Positions 47,550-56,003 of a DNA stretch of 64,000 nucleotides are shown here, one piece after another; positions within the stretch are counted from its first letter, which is position 1, and each line of letters opens with the position of its first letter. The translations under genes were made by a program, and so were the position numbers. Below the pieces are notes generated by a model that ran no database searches, was not told the origin of the DNA, and saw only the letters and a program-made list of their open reading frames with translations. This stretch comes from Pseudomonadota bacterium. Lineage in GTDB: Bacteria > Desulfobacterota > Syntrophia > Syntrophales > UBA8958. The stretch is from positions 1 to 64,000 of the forward strand of contig JASGUC010000037.1 in assembly GCA_030057915.1 (NCBI GenBank). The letters run 5' to 3'.

Positions 47550-50117
47550 TTATTTCTTCTTTTGCTTTTTGCCCGACTCCCGCGTCAGCATGCGCACGCA
47601 GACCTGGTAATCCTCTTCCACGTTGACCATCGCCTCCTCGGAAAGGTTGTCCGTATTGAGCCCGCCCTTCTCGTACAAGAGTTTGCCCTGTTCGTAGAGG
47701 CCAGAACGCTTGCAGTGGCGGATCCACTCGGCCAGGGTGGCGTCATTGGGCCGCTCATTATCAGGAATGATTACCCCTTGATCGAGCTGGGCGATGTAGC
47801 GCTTCACCCTCCGGCCCAGGCCCTTGACCCGGGCTTCACGCTTGGCCTTTTCCTCCTCCTCGGAGGCGGGAAGCCGCCAGGTGCCCTGTTCGGTCTTGTA
47901 GAAATAGTCCGGCAGGAAGTCGGCCAGTTGCCGCCGCGGCTTGTCCTTTACCGCGTAGATGTAATGCTCGAAGAGGTCGCTGTAGTGGACGCCCTCGTCG
48001 CCAGGATTCTTTTTGAGAAATTCTCTGATGGCCGCGCCGATCTTTTCAGCCGCCCCGTCTTCCCGGGCGTTTTCGGCGGCGTCAGCGATCACCAGTTCGG
48101 TCTCTTTGAGGTACCAGCGGCCAACTTCGTGGGTCCCGAAAAGATCGGGTTCTTCTTTTTCAAAGAGGTTTTTCATAACCGGCGTTTTTATTTCTTCGGC
48201 CACTGTGCGGAGGAGTTCATCAAAGTCATGGGCCTCCATTTGGCCACTGCGGACCATGCGGCTGACAACTTCGTCATAGATGCGGTCTTTGGTGCTGCCG
48301 GGGTGAGCGCCGAGGTAGTCGCGGATGATTTGGTGAACCTTTTCGTTGAAGGTGGCTTTGTCTTCGTTACCCGTAATTGCGATGGTCGCTGTTATCTCGC
48401 CCGGTTTGGGTTTGCGGAAGTTGATGACAAGGTCTCGTTTGTTGACTTTGTCAGCAACAGTTTGTTTCCAAGCTTTTTGTCCTGTTTCAATGAAAAGCGC
48501 TTCTTTCGACTTCTCAGGAATATATCCATGCTCTGCCATGATGTCTTGAAGAAGCTCCCAGGTTCCTTCGGAGGTGTCGTGGTAACAAAGAGAAATCCAG
48601 CGGCCGGGCTTCAGCACACGATAGCACTCCGCCATCACCCGGTACATCATGTTAGCCCAGTCGGTCTCGGATTTACCGCGTACCTCGTTCACAATGATCT
48701 CATCATCGTGCCAGTGTGTGTCGAATTGAAGCCACGCTTCCCATAAGAAATTGGACTCGCCGAATTGGACTTTCCAGGAATACGGAGGATCTGTAAAAAT
48801 GTAATCAACCGAATTATCCGGGATACCATTCAGAGATGTGGCATTGCTGGTTGAAACCATGATGGCTAGTTTTGGACAGGACGGTGCCCACAAATTGGCG
48901 GATCTTAACTGGACTTGGACCTTTTGTTCTATTAGAGTGTCAACAGCGACTTCACGATAAATTGGGGGAACATAATACACACCTTTTGAAGGACCGCCTC
49001 CCGCTTCACGCTCTTGGTACATGATTGATGCATTCCAGAGGGCACCTGAAAAAGCGAACAACAGTCGATCTCGCGCTTTGTCTGTCGATTTTATGGAGGA
49101 TAGGTACAAGGCCAATGCCCAGAGTGATCGCTTGGTATAGAAGTCGCAGGCGCGATTCACTCCGGCTAAATAAGGACGCCAAAGCAAACCCCAACGCTCC
49201 TGATCTTCGGGTGTGTTCATCATCCGATCAACAGGATACCAATACTGAATGGATTTTCGTTCTATCTCTTTGAGTCTACCAATATCATATGTTTCGAAAT
49301 ACTCTTTTTTCTTTTTATTTGAGTCATTGTATCGCCTTTCACCCCGGACTGGTTTACACCCGCTTTCGCAGAGGTAATTCACCAGTACAGGCATTGCGCC
49401 GAATTTTTTTGCCCGTGTGCTGATCTCCTCAACAATACCCCGCCTTTGGCAGTGGGGACAGGCGCTGATCTTCTTGGGCTTCCCCTGAGCCGTTTCCCCA
49501 TCAACTTCCACACAATCAAAAAGGGGGATTTTCTCCAGACAGCGCGGGCACTGAAAAACTTGGGAATAGACTGTATAGGCTGTTTTTGCCTTACCACCAC
49601 AGCGATCACAACGCGTTTCATAAAGCCATTCAATCTCTTTTTTTACCATCCGATTAAGTTCTTTGAATCCCTTTTGAAGCTCATCTACATCTACAGGCGT
49701 GCAGTAGTTCTTGGTAATGAAGGTCGCGGCGGGGGAGCGGTCGATTGCAATCGTCTTCCTGCCTTCCATAAGAGCGGCAAGGTTTGTGCCTCCCGATCCG
49801 CTGAAAGGATCGAGCACGAGGTCATTTGATTCAGTATAGTGGCGAATATATCGCGTGATCGCTGAGTATGGCTTCTTTGACCAATAGATATGCAGGTCGT
49901 TGATTGCATCTCTTCTATTGACTACAGATTGAGGTTCAGCAAAAGCGGGTACATCGTAGTCGTCCGTCTTCGGATCGTAGGGCCGTTCTTTGACATGCTG
50001 CTCCACGAACGCCCGGAGATTCGGGTTCGGCTTGTCCCCGGAATAGTACCCTTCCGGCATTTTGGGGATGTCCTTCTTGTAGAGGTCTCCCGTTTGTGTA
50101 ACGAGCTTCTTGGCCAT
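47550..50117 (-). CDS. pglX: BREX DNA methylase, DUF1156/PglXI-like
   Basis: 855 residues. SAM-binding motif DPFSGSGGT at 103-111, catalytic TDPPYSW (DPPY at 443-446), and between them four Cys pairs (C170/C173, C190/C193, C220/C223, C250/C254) that likely bind zinc. This split layout with an N-terminal SAM site and inserted zinc ribbons is that of DUF1156-type adenine methylases, the PglXI of type 3 BREX, not of the ~1200-residue PglX of type 1. It marks host DNA by N6-adenine methylation so that the BREX machinery spares it. The C-terminal ~350 residues are helical and not recognised. Confidence 0.85.
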   Translation of the reverse strand: MAKKLVTQTGDLYKKDIPKMPEGYYSGDKPNPNLRAFVEQHVKERPYDPKTDDYDVPAFAEPQSVVNRRDAINDLHIYWSKKPYSAITRYIRHYTESNDLVLDPFSGSGGTNLAALMEGRKTIAIDRSPAATFITKNYCTPVDVDELQKGFKELNRMVKKEIEWLYETRCDRCGGKAKTAYTVYSQVFQCPRCLEKIPLFDCVEVDGETAQGKPKKISACPHCQRRGIVEEISTRAKKFGAMPVLVNYLCESGCKPVRGERRYNDSNKKKKEYFETYDIGRLKEIERKSIQYWYPVDRMMNTPEDQERWGLLWRPYLAGVNRACDFYTKRSLWALALYLSSIKSTDKARDRLLFAFSGALWNASIMYQEREAGGGPSKGVYYVPPIYREVAVDTLIEQKVQVQLRSANLWAPSCPKLAIMVSTSNATSLNGIPDNSVDYIFTDPPYSWKVQFGESNFLWEAWLQFDTHWHDDEIIVNEVRGKSETDWANMMYRVMAECYRVLKPGRWISLCYHDTSEGTWELLQDIMAEHGYIPEKSKEALFIETGQKAWKQTVADKVNKRDLVINFRKPKPGEITATIAITGNEDKATFNEKVHQIIRDYLGAHPGSTKDRIYDEVVSRMVRSGQMEAHDFDELLRTVAEEIKTPVMKNLFEKEEPDLFGTHEVGRWYLKETELVIADAAENAREDGAAEKIGAAIREFLKKNPGDEGVHYSDLFEHYIYAVKDKPRRQLADFLPDYFYKTEQGTWRLPASEEEEKAKREARVKGLGRRVKRYIAQLDQGVIIPDNERPNDATLAEWIRHCKRSGLYEQGKLLYEKGGLNTDNLSEEAMVNVEEDYQVCVRMLTRESGKKQKKK

Positions 50118-50119
50118 GG

Positions 50120-50644
50120 CTATTCCCTAATCTCCCAGAGATGGTTATCGGCAATCAGGTTTGTGGGCAACGTGTATTCGCCCCCTTCCATTTCATGAAA
50201 CATGATGATCCGGCCCTTGGATCGCCGGCCCGGTAATAAGAGAAGCACTCGGTCTTCATCCGCCGCCATGGTCCGGAGCAGGTTCAGCTCGATGTGATAG
50301 GCAAAGAGCATCTCCAGACTCGATAGAACCAGAATGCCCTGGCCGCTAAGATTCGCCCGCAGGAACCGTTCGAAGGCCCGGGCGACGTGGGCTGCCGTAG
50401 GTTCCGGATATTTGGCCTCGTTTTCCGCAAGCTGCCTGAATTCATTGTCCGGTATGGCATCCAGGATGCCTTTGTTGACGTTGATGGGTTTGGGAAATGG
50501 TTCCCCGTCTGTCGTTCTGGCCTGGCGCAGTTTTTTGGCGAATCCATCAAGCTGAGCGTAGGCGCCCAGAACGCCATATAAATGCCGCCCGCCGGGCATG
50601 GTGAGCTTTTGCCGAAGGGCTTCAATGATCTCCGTACTCTTCAT
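50120..50644 (-). CDS. Small BREX protein in BrxF/BrxB position
   Basis: 174 residues; ATG 50644 overlaps the stop of the upstream gene (ATGA), so translation is probably coupled. Features are a conserved-looking core GILVLSSLEMLFAYHIELNLL, VLLLLPGRR and LPTNLIADNHLWEIRE. The closing part resembles small BREX proteins such as BrxF, but no P-loop is visible. Assignment rests on position between the BrxA-like gene and the methylase, so I leave the symbol empty. Confidence 0.6.
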   Translation of the reverse strand: MKSTEIIEALRQKLTMPGGRHLYGVLGAYAQLDGFAKKLRQARTTDGEPFPKPINVNKGILDAIPDNEFRQLAENEAKYPEPTAAHVARAFERFLRANLSGQGILVLSSLEMLFAYHIELNLLRTMAADEDRVLLLLPGRRSKGRIIMFHEMEGGEYTLPTNLIADNHLWEIRE

Positions 50645-51813
50645 TTTGCTTGCCCTTTCGTCTTTGTACTTTCCTCTTGGCATAGTTGCGAAACCAGTGA
50701 AGCAAGCGTGTGTCTTGTCGTAAATTGCCGGACATTGTCGATTTCCGATATCTTGCTGACAAGCCCCCGGTTGCGCAATTCATAGAGGGTATGCAGCAGC
50801 CTCTCCGGATTCCAAAGCATGGCCCGGATCATCCTGTTTTCCTCTAGTTTGCGGATTTCGTACATGCCCGGTTCGGGAAACTCGCTGTGCAGGACAAAGG
50901 CAAACGATAATACGGGTATATCCCGAAAGGCGAAGGTGATCTTCGAGCGATCGGCCTTGGCGATATTCGCCGCGGTGAGGGCGTCCACGATCGCCTTGGC
51001 GCTATCCACGATGCTGCGGGCTTCGGGAAATTTCTCCGTCAGATGATTTCGGATGATTTCCCGGCTTAAACGCCCGGCGCCGAGGTGGGGAAGGATAAGG
51101 TCCTCAATGATCTGCACTTCCAACGGCTCGGTTTGCAAGAAACGGTAGAAGCAAACATCCCGCAACTCCTGGGTGGTCGGAAATGCTTTGGCAAAAGAGC
51201 GCAAGGCACTGTCCGCATACCCGTCCGGAAACATCCTGCGAACAATGTAGTTGGCATAACGCTCACGTGTTTGTTCGGCGCTGAAATGAAGGTTGTTTCT
51301 GACGAAAGCCCTGATTTCGGTAAGGGATTCCGTATCAGGGAGGCCAGGCAGAATATCGATCGCCTCTTTAAGCATGGCCTTTCCGAACATGCCAGTGCCG
51401 CGCCGCTGAATTACTCTTCTTCCCTGAGGGGCTTTTATGATATCAGCAGGCTTGCCCGTCTTTTCAGGAACAGGCTCAAAAAGGGTTGCCTGGACCACAG
51501 GTTTGGGCGGTTCCTTGACAGACCGTTCGACGGCGTGCTGCCGGCGAATCCAGTCAACCAGTTTGAGGAGCACGGCGCTTCCTTCCTTGATGCCGTCAGA
51601 CTGCGTCAGCTTCTCTATGGGGGCTTCCAGCAGGTCGGTGAGGCTCCCGTATTCTTTCAGCAATTGTTCGGCAAGGGGCCGAAGATCCTTCTGTGGAATG
51701 GCATAGGTCAGTAGCAACTCGAGGATGGCTTCCTCCGTATGGGCGCCTTTATCGCCGCGGGCGAAACGTTCCCGCAATCGTTGTCGATGACCTTTACTTT
51801 CCATATCCGACAT
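50641..51813 (-). CDS. RadC N-terminal domain fused to BrxA/DUF1819-like protein
   Basis: 390 residues. Residues 1-90 (GHRQRLRERFARGD... EEAILELLLTYAI... LAEQLLKEYGSL) are the helix-hairpin-helix region that opens RadC/UPF0758 proteins; the JAB/MPN metalloprotease part of RadC is absent. After a linker, residues ~165-390 are helical with NNLHFSAEQTRERYANYIV and a winged-helix-like end (LHTLYELRNRGLVSKISEI), compatible with a DNA-binding BrxA (DUF1819) function. First gene of the surviving operon; its ATG follows the stop of an HTH remnant after one base. The fusion seems unusual; the BrxA relation is a guess from place and fold type. Confidence 0.6.
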   Translation of the reverse strand: MSDMESKGHRQRLRERFARGDKGAHTEEAILELLLTYAIPQKDLRPLAEQLLKEYGSLTDLLEAPIEKLTQSDGIKEGSAVLLKLVDWIRRQHAVERSVKEPPKPVVQATLFEPVPEKTGKPADIIKAPQGRRVIQRRGTGMFGKAMLKEAIDILPGLPDTESLTEIRAFVRNNLHFSAEQTRERYANYIVRRMFPDGYADSALRSFAKAFPTTQELRDVCFYRFLQTEPLEVQIIEDLILPHLGAGRLSREIIRNHLTEKFPEARSIVDSAKAIVDALTAANIAKADRSKITFAFRDIPVLSFAFVLHSEFPEPGMYEIRKLEENRMIRAMLWNPERLLHTLYELRNRGLVSKISEIDNVRQFTTRHTLASLVSQLCQEESTKTKGQAK

Positions 51814-51814
51814 C

Positions 51815-51965
51815 TTATTTCCGCCTGTCTCTTATTGGGATTGGGCCGCTATTTTTCTTTTCATTGGCCCCGCCTGATTTCACCCATTCGTCGATCTCGC
51901 CTTTCTTGAACTTCCCGAACCGTACTACTTTGTGTGCTGGCATGCTGTGTCTCTCAATCCACCGA
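51815..51965 (-). pseudogene. Truncated excisionase-type HTH gene at the BREX operon start
   Basis: The frame reads NDTVYRWIERHSMPAHKV, then RFGKFKKGEIDEWVKSGGA, ending with TAA at 51815-51817. That is the recognition-helix half of MerR/excisionase-type helix-turn-helix proteins, whose first half (usually ...L.ISKRTVYRW) is missing. It is joined at about 51960 to a Fic fragment. As it lies directly upstream of the BREX genes it was probably the operon's regulator. Confidence 0.75.
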
Positions 51966-52281
51966 TATACAGTGTCATTTCGACAACCCCCTCCACATGC
52001 CTATCAACATCCACAAGTCCGCCGATGTCAAGGCCCAGCCTGCGGGCGATGGAAGACCGAACCTGGTCCTTATCCAGCTTTTCACCTTCAATTTCGTTGG
52101 ATTTATGGACATCCTCAGTCAGTGTTTGCAGGACGGCTTCGTTACGCAGTGAAAAAGCTAAGTCCTCCATACGGCCGATGATCCGTCCCTGGCGATGGCG
52201 GACACCGGCAAGCTGCCCTGTCAACCGCTCGAGGTCCCAGGTCATCAGGGGCCAATCCTTTTTATGGTAGCTGAATTTCAT
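51965..52281 (-). pseudogene. N-terminal fragment of a Fic family (DUF4172-type) protein
   Basis: Starts MKFSYHKKDWPLMTWDLERL and continues VRHRQGRIIGRMEDL, VHKSNEIEGEKLD, RRLGLDIGGLV and RHVEGVVE, the conserved N-terminus of DUF4172-Fic proteins including the inhibitory SNEIEGE motif. The catalytic HPFxxGNGR part is absent. The frame then runs a few codons into HTH sequence in a different frame. It is a separate lineage from the intact Fic protein at 14818-15855. Confidence 0.85.
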
Positions 52282-52391
52282 GATTATCGGGTTGCGTATT
52301 CCGCTGATTCCGCCACTCAATTCCGGATGAATCCGCCACCCCTGGTCGGAGCGTAGCGACGCTGGTTTAGTTCTTTCTCATAGATGCTTTT

Positions 52392-52511
52392 TCAGGTCAA
52401 GCCCGCATATTTTTCCCTCATAGAGTCTCTCTTCATAGACATGTTGATTTTATGGGCATTATGGATCATCCGGTCGAGGATGACATCGGCGGGGTAAAGG
52501 AATTGATCACC
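52392..52511 (-). mobile_element. istB: istB (IS21 helper ATPase) C-terminal fragment
   Basis: Encodes GDQFLYPADVILDRMIHNAHKI then SMKRDSMREKYAGLT and TGA. DVILDRMIHNAHKI..... is the signature C-terminal end of IstB (..AILDRL.HNAHRI..). Only ~40 codons remain. With the istA fragment at 18399 and the IS21-like ends near 15890, 25360 and 31580 it shows past IS21 activity. The 52530-52710 stretch holds nothing I recognise. Confidence 0.75.
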
Positions 52512-52710
52512 TCCAATATGGCCGTTCTATTTGTCATCTTGAACATCCAGGATGGGAAAAGAATTTATAAAGTCTTGAAGCAGGACGGATCTGGATAATT
52601 TCATCCTTCGCCGTGCCTGCCCCAGGCCTGGGCGTCAAGGGCCACGGCCTGTCGGGCATCCGAGCTGGGAGATGGGCGGATTTTTTTAGCTTTTACATCT
52701 ATTATCCAAG

Positions 52711-52925
52711 TCGGGCATCCGCGCCGGGGGAGGGGCGAGCCATGACGGCGTCGGTTCCTGTCCGTCAGGATAGCTATGAGGCGCATGGGCGAGAGGGAGA
52801 GAAGGCCATGATCCAAAGGCAAGCGCCCGGCACCGATGCCGGCGCGCCGGCATAGGATAACATATAGATATTATAGGTAGAATCACCGAGGGTCAAAAAG
52901 TTTTGCCGGAGCGAAAAGGACTCCC
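52711..52925 (+). repeat. Dispersed repeat, copy B (~215 bp) with central palindrome
   Basis: Direct-orientation copy of the element at 33930-34145, with the 18-bp palindrome at 52836-52853 and the same A/T-rich arm (AACATATAGATATTATAGG) before the GGTCAAAAAGTTTTGCCGG end. The two copies bracket the CHAT gene and the entire BREX locus (about 18.8 kb apart). Confidence 0.88.
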
Positions 52926-53038
52926 GCCGTCACCTTTCGCCTTTTTGTCACCTGGAGCCAATTGGAATCATCAGGTGCGAATTTCGATTTTTTGACTTTT
53001 TACGATTGCGTCATTTTTCATGGTTCTTGAAATCGTAA

Positions 53039-53292
53039 CTAAGGCGTCGTCACAACCTCATATGGTAAAATCACATCCTCGCAACGGTCGCCGATTTCGG
53101 CGAGGCGGCGGAAAAAGGCGTCAAACGACAGGGCCTCCCCCAGCGGGAACAGATCGAGGATCGGGATAGCCTCCTTCCCGTCCCAGGCAATCACGAGGAG
53201 GGCCTCCGCGTCCCGGCCTCGCCGGCGCCGGCGGCCGCCGAGCAGAAGACCAAAAGGGAGAGCAAGGGGATGATAAGTCTATAGATGCCCAT
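53039..53292 (-). pseudogene. Small exported protein gene with a frameshift
   Basis: ATG at 53292 follows GCGGAGGAAAC, an excellent ribosome-binding site, and opens a signal peptide MGIYRLIIPLLSLLVF. After the GC-rich GEAGTRR region near 53210 the coding signal moves to another frame: ALLVIAWDGKEAIPILDLFP then LGEALSFDAFFRRLAEIGDR and TAG at 53039. The total length is not a multiple of three. Family unknown. 53300-53597 shows no gene. Confidence 0.55.
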
Positions 53293-53597
53293 GTTTCCTC
53301 CGCAAACGGGGACAATGACAGGGGGAGTTTTTTAAGGAAACGTCGATTTTTATCTTCGTGACTTGCTAACAGATAGCAAGGAACTTCTGGGGAGTCAATA
53401 ACTCTCAGGTTCTTGAAGGGGACGCCGGAGTGTGTTGCCTCCACTCCGGATAAAAAGAAGCCAAGTCAACGCGCCCCACGGAAAAATCAGCCGGTGTGGC
53501 CATCCGATCCAGAGATAACGTGATCGACTTATCTAACCTTCCATGTTACAGATGAATAACGTGTAAGCCATCACCAGGAAACGGCCCGGGTGTCCGA

Positions 53598-53768
53598 ATG
53601 AAACAGAATATCACCATTGCGATCGAAAAGGATTTGCCCAACGAGGGCAAGATTATTGCCGCCCAAAGGGGAATGTCTCTCCATAGGATGCCACACGAAG
53701 AACTGGAAAAAATCATTTGCCAGGCCAGAAACTACGCGGCGGCGAATCATTTGTCGGGGCTATTTTGA
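53598..53768 (+). CDS. Short RHH-type (VapB-like) antitoxin, toxin absent
   Basis: 56 residues: MKQNITIAIEKDLPNEGKII, AAQRGMSLHRMPHEELEKII, then a short tail. This is the pattern of ribbon-helix-helix antitoxins (usual form ..ITLAI.K.LL..AK..A..RG.S...L..E.L..). The helix-2 Ser/Met region is kept, but several usual residues differ and the C-terminal toxin-binding part is short. No PIN-domain toxin gene follows; the EcsC gene comes 47 bp later. Possibly truncated. Confidence 0.65.
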   Translation: MKQNITIAIEKDLPNEGKIIAAQRGMSLHRMPHEELEKIICQARNYAAANHLSGLF

Positions 53769-53815
53769 GCGGTTTGCATAACTTCCTTACCTGACGCCAA
53801 GGAGGAGTAAACAAA

Positions 53816-54595
53816 ATGGAGATGTCGCCGACGGATATAAAGCGCTTGAGACTTGCCAAGGAGCTGCTGGAAAATCCCGGACTCGCCGCCAGGCTTACCA
53901 ATGTAATTGGGATGCCCTTCGAGAAGGCCTTCGATTACCTGCCGGCAAGATGGACCGGCACGATTCAGGGGATCGCCCAAAAGGCCCTGAGGCAGGCCCT
54001 CGATGTGGCCGTGACGACCCTCGATCATAACGATCAGTCATCATCCCGCGACAGGCTCCATAAGTTTCTCGTGGCCACCTCCGGCGGGATCGGCGGCGCT
54101 TTCGGGCTCCCGGCCCTATCCATTGAACTGCCAGCGACCACCGTCATCATGTTTCGTTCCATTGCCGATATTGCCAGAAGCGAAGGCGAGAATATCCAGT
54201 TGCTCGAGACCAGGCTGGCCTGTCTCGAGGTCTTTGCCCTGGGAGGCAGCTCGGATATGGACAATGCGGCGGAGAGCGGGTATTTCGCCCTGAGGGCGAT
54301 CTTGAGCAAGCAAGTATCGGAGGCGTCCAAGTATATCGTCGAGAAAGGCGTCGTTGAGGAGGGCGCGCCCGTCCTGGTCAGGTTGATAGCCACCATTGCC
54401 TCCAGGTTCGGCGCCACCATATCCCAGAAAGCGGCGGCCTCGGCGGTTCCCGTGATTGGCGCCGTGGGCGGCGCGCTGATCAACTCCATCTTCATGGACC
54501 ACTTCCAGAACATGGCCAGGGGTCATTTCATCATGCGGCGCCTGGAGAGAAGGTATGGAATGGAGCATGTGCATGATAGGTATAGAACCTTGTGA
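53816..54595 (+). CDS. EcsC family protein
   Basis: 259 residues with the EcsC-family pattern: KALRQALDVAVTTLD, GGIGGAFGLPALSIELPATTVIMFRSIADIA and GAVGGALINSIFMDHFQNMARGHFIMRRLE. Two long hydrophobic glycine-rich helices suggest membrane association. EcsC proteins are widespread but poorly understood; EcsC was named from a Bacillus ABC-transporter operon not present here. ATG 53816 follows AAGGAGGAGTAAACAAA. A hairpin directly overlaps the stop codon region. Confidence 0.88.
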   Translation: MEMSPTDIKRLRLAKELLENPGLAARLTNVIGMPFEKAFDYLPARWTGTIQGIAQKALRQALDVAVTTLDHNDQSSSRDRLHKFLVATSGGIGGAFGLPALSIELPATTVIMFRSIADIARSEGENIQLLETRLACLEVFALGGSSDMDNAAESGYFALRAILSKQVSEASKYIVEKGVVEEGAPVLVRLIATIASRFGATISQKAAASAVPVIGAVGGALINSIFMDHFQNMARGHFIMRRLERRYGMEHVHDRYRTL

Positions 54596-54615
54596 GCCTC
54601 TCAAAATAGAGGCTC
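54594..54615 (+). terminator. Stem-loop after EcsC gene
   Basis: GAGCCTCT (54594-54601), loop CAAAAT, AGAGGCTC (54608-54615): a perfect 8-bp stem. No T-run follows, so it may be a processing or weak termination hairpin rather than a strong intrinsic terminator. Confidence 0.5.
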
Positions 54616-54623
54616 GATCATGT

Positions 54624-54715
54624 AAAGAGGGCTTGGCATAACCGCCATTTTTGTCATTTCGACCGTAAAGAGAGCTTTGGATAGCCGCCTTTTTTGTCAT
54701 TTCGACCGAAGGGAG
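54624..54715. repeat. Two tandem 'GTCATTTCGACCG' repeats
   Basis: GCCATTTTTGTCATTTCGACCG and, ~42 bases later, GCCTTTTTTGTCATTTCGACCG are followed each time by AAAG/AAGGGAG. The GTCATTTCGACCGAAGGGAG sequence is a common dispersed intergenic repeat in this kind of genome. (Described in pieces; the two units differ at a few positions.). Confidence 0.7.
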
Positions 54716-54804
54716 AAATCCCTATCCCGAATGCCATGAGGTAGGAGAAGCATGGTCGCAACGGGTCAAAGTGGTAAGAGCGGGGAGAGAATTTCAGGGC
54801 AAGC

Positions 54805-54838
54805 AAAAAGGGGTTACGTCGATAATCCGTAACCCCTT
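54805..54838 (-). terminator. Intrinsic terminator of tRNA-Pro
   Basis: On the minus strand AAGGGGTTACG (54838-54828), a 9-base loop, CGTAACCCCTT (54818-54808) and then a T-run. Eleven-base perfect stem starting 8 bases after the tRNA CCA end. A textbook Rho-independent terminator. Confidence 0.9.
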
Positions 54839-54846
54839 GATTTTCA

Positions 54847-54923
<77 letters not shown>

Positions 54924-54947
54924 ACCGACGGATGAGATTCGGCAGCC

Positions 54948-54976
54948 CTTTTATCACCGCGCACCGGCGCTGTCAA
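54948..54976 (-). promoter_or_regulatory. Promoter of tRNA-Pro
   Basis: On the minus strand TTGACA (54976-54971), a 17-bp spacer and TAAAAG (54953-54948), 25 bases before the tRNA. Perfect -35 and good spacing; a GC-rich stretch between -10 and the tRNA could be a discriminator for stringent control. Confidence 0.8.
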
Positions 54977-55158
54977 GCGCAATCGGCTTGCCTGCAGGGT
55001 GAATTTGTTCTCGATGTAAGTAGTTGATTTAAAATGATCTACTAAAACTGAGTTACGTTCTGTTTTCGGCCACTTAGAGATAGGACAAATATACCGTGGC
55101 CTGCCAGGAGGCGAAAATCTCTTGCTTTTTCACTCTTAAATTTTGTAGGATGCCTCCC

Positions 55159-55770
55159 ATGATCTCTCAGCGGAAAATAATCGCCTTGCCACCCGCCGCC
55201 TTTTTCATCGCCCTGGTGGCCCTGTCGCTCCTTGGCGCCCCTCCCGTGCGGGCGGATATCTACAAATATGTGGACAAGAATGGCACCATCCACCTGACCA
55301 ACGTGCCCACCAGCCCCCATTTCAATTATGTCCTGGTGTATCGGGAAAAGCGGGTCCTCTTCAACATCAAGGCGGAGGATGCCTCGAAATACGATGAGGT
55401 GATCACACAGACGGCGAAGAGGCACGATGTCGATCCGGCCCTGATCAAGGCGGTGATCAAGGCGGAATCCAATTTCAACCATCGGGCCGTATCTCCAAAA
55501 GGGGCCCGGGGATTGATGCAGCTTATGCCCTCCACCGCCCATGCCCTGCAGGTTCCCGATTCCTTTCATCCGGAAAGCAATGTCGAGGGGGGCGTCAAGT
55601 ATCTCCGTTATCTGATGGAGCTGTTCAGAAACGACCTTTCACTGGCCCTGGCGGCCTACAATGCGGGAGAGAACGCCGTCATCAAACACCGGGGCATCCC
55701 CCCGTACCGGGAAACCCAAAACTATGTCCAGCGCGTCCTGAGTCACTATCGCCAATACCGTGAACAGTGA
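55159..55770 (+). CDS. Lytic transglycosylase (SLT domain) with DUF4124 N-terminus
   Basis: 203 residues. Signal peptide, then a DUF4124 segment (ADIYKYVDKNGTIHLTNVP), then a goose-type/SLT transglycosylase domain: catalytic Glu in IKAVIKAESNFN, followed by GARGLMQLMPSTA and LALAAYNAGENAV. Cleaves peptidoglycan glycan strands in the periplasm. Start ATG 55159 is chosen; 55150 is also possible. The last 10 codons lie in the first unit of a 100-bp tandem duplication, so the gene's 3' end is repeated just downstream. Confidence 0.92.
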   Translation: MISQRKIIALPPAAFFIALVALSLLGAPPVRADIYKYVDKNGTIHLTNVPTSPHFNYVLVYREKRVLFNIKAEDASKYDEVITQTAKRHDVDPALIKAVIKAESNFNHRAVSPKGARGLMQLMPSTAHALQVPDSFHPESNVEGGVKYLRYLMELFRNDLSLALAAYNAGENAVIKHRGIPPYRETQNYVQRVLSHYRQYREQ

Positions 55771-55940
55771 CCATGTCGAGGTTCGCGGCCGTGGCATTCC
55801 GCAAGCGCCATGGTCCCGTCCCGCACACGGCGTCGTCGCCAGTCACTATCGTCAATACCGTGAACAGTGACCATGTCGAGGTTCGCGGCCGTGGCATTCC
55901 GCAAGCGCCATGGTCCCGTCCCGCGCACGGCGTCGTCGCC
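55741..55940. repeat. Tandem duplication, two 100-bp units
   Basis: 55741-55840 and 55841-55940 are nearly identical (visible differences CGCCAATAC/CGTCAATAC, CACACGG/CGCACGG, and the last base). The first unit contains the transglycosylase stop codon; the second carries a copy of the terminal codons without a gene. A recent slippage or unequal-exchange event. 55941-56003 carries no gene. Confidence 0.95.
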
Positions 55941-56003
55941 GGAAGGGCCGCGGCCTTCAAGTCAATTTCATCTCGTGCGATTTTGCGCGGATCGTCCCCG
56001 CCA

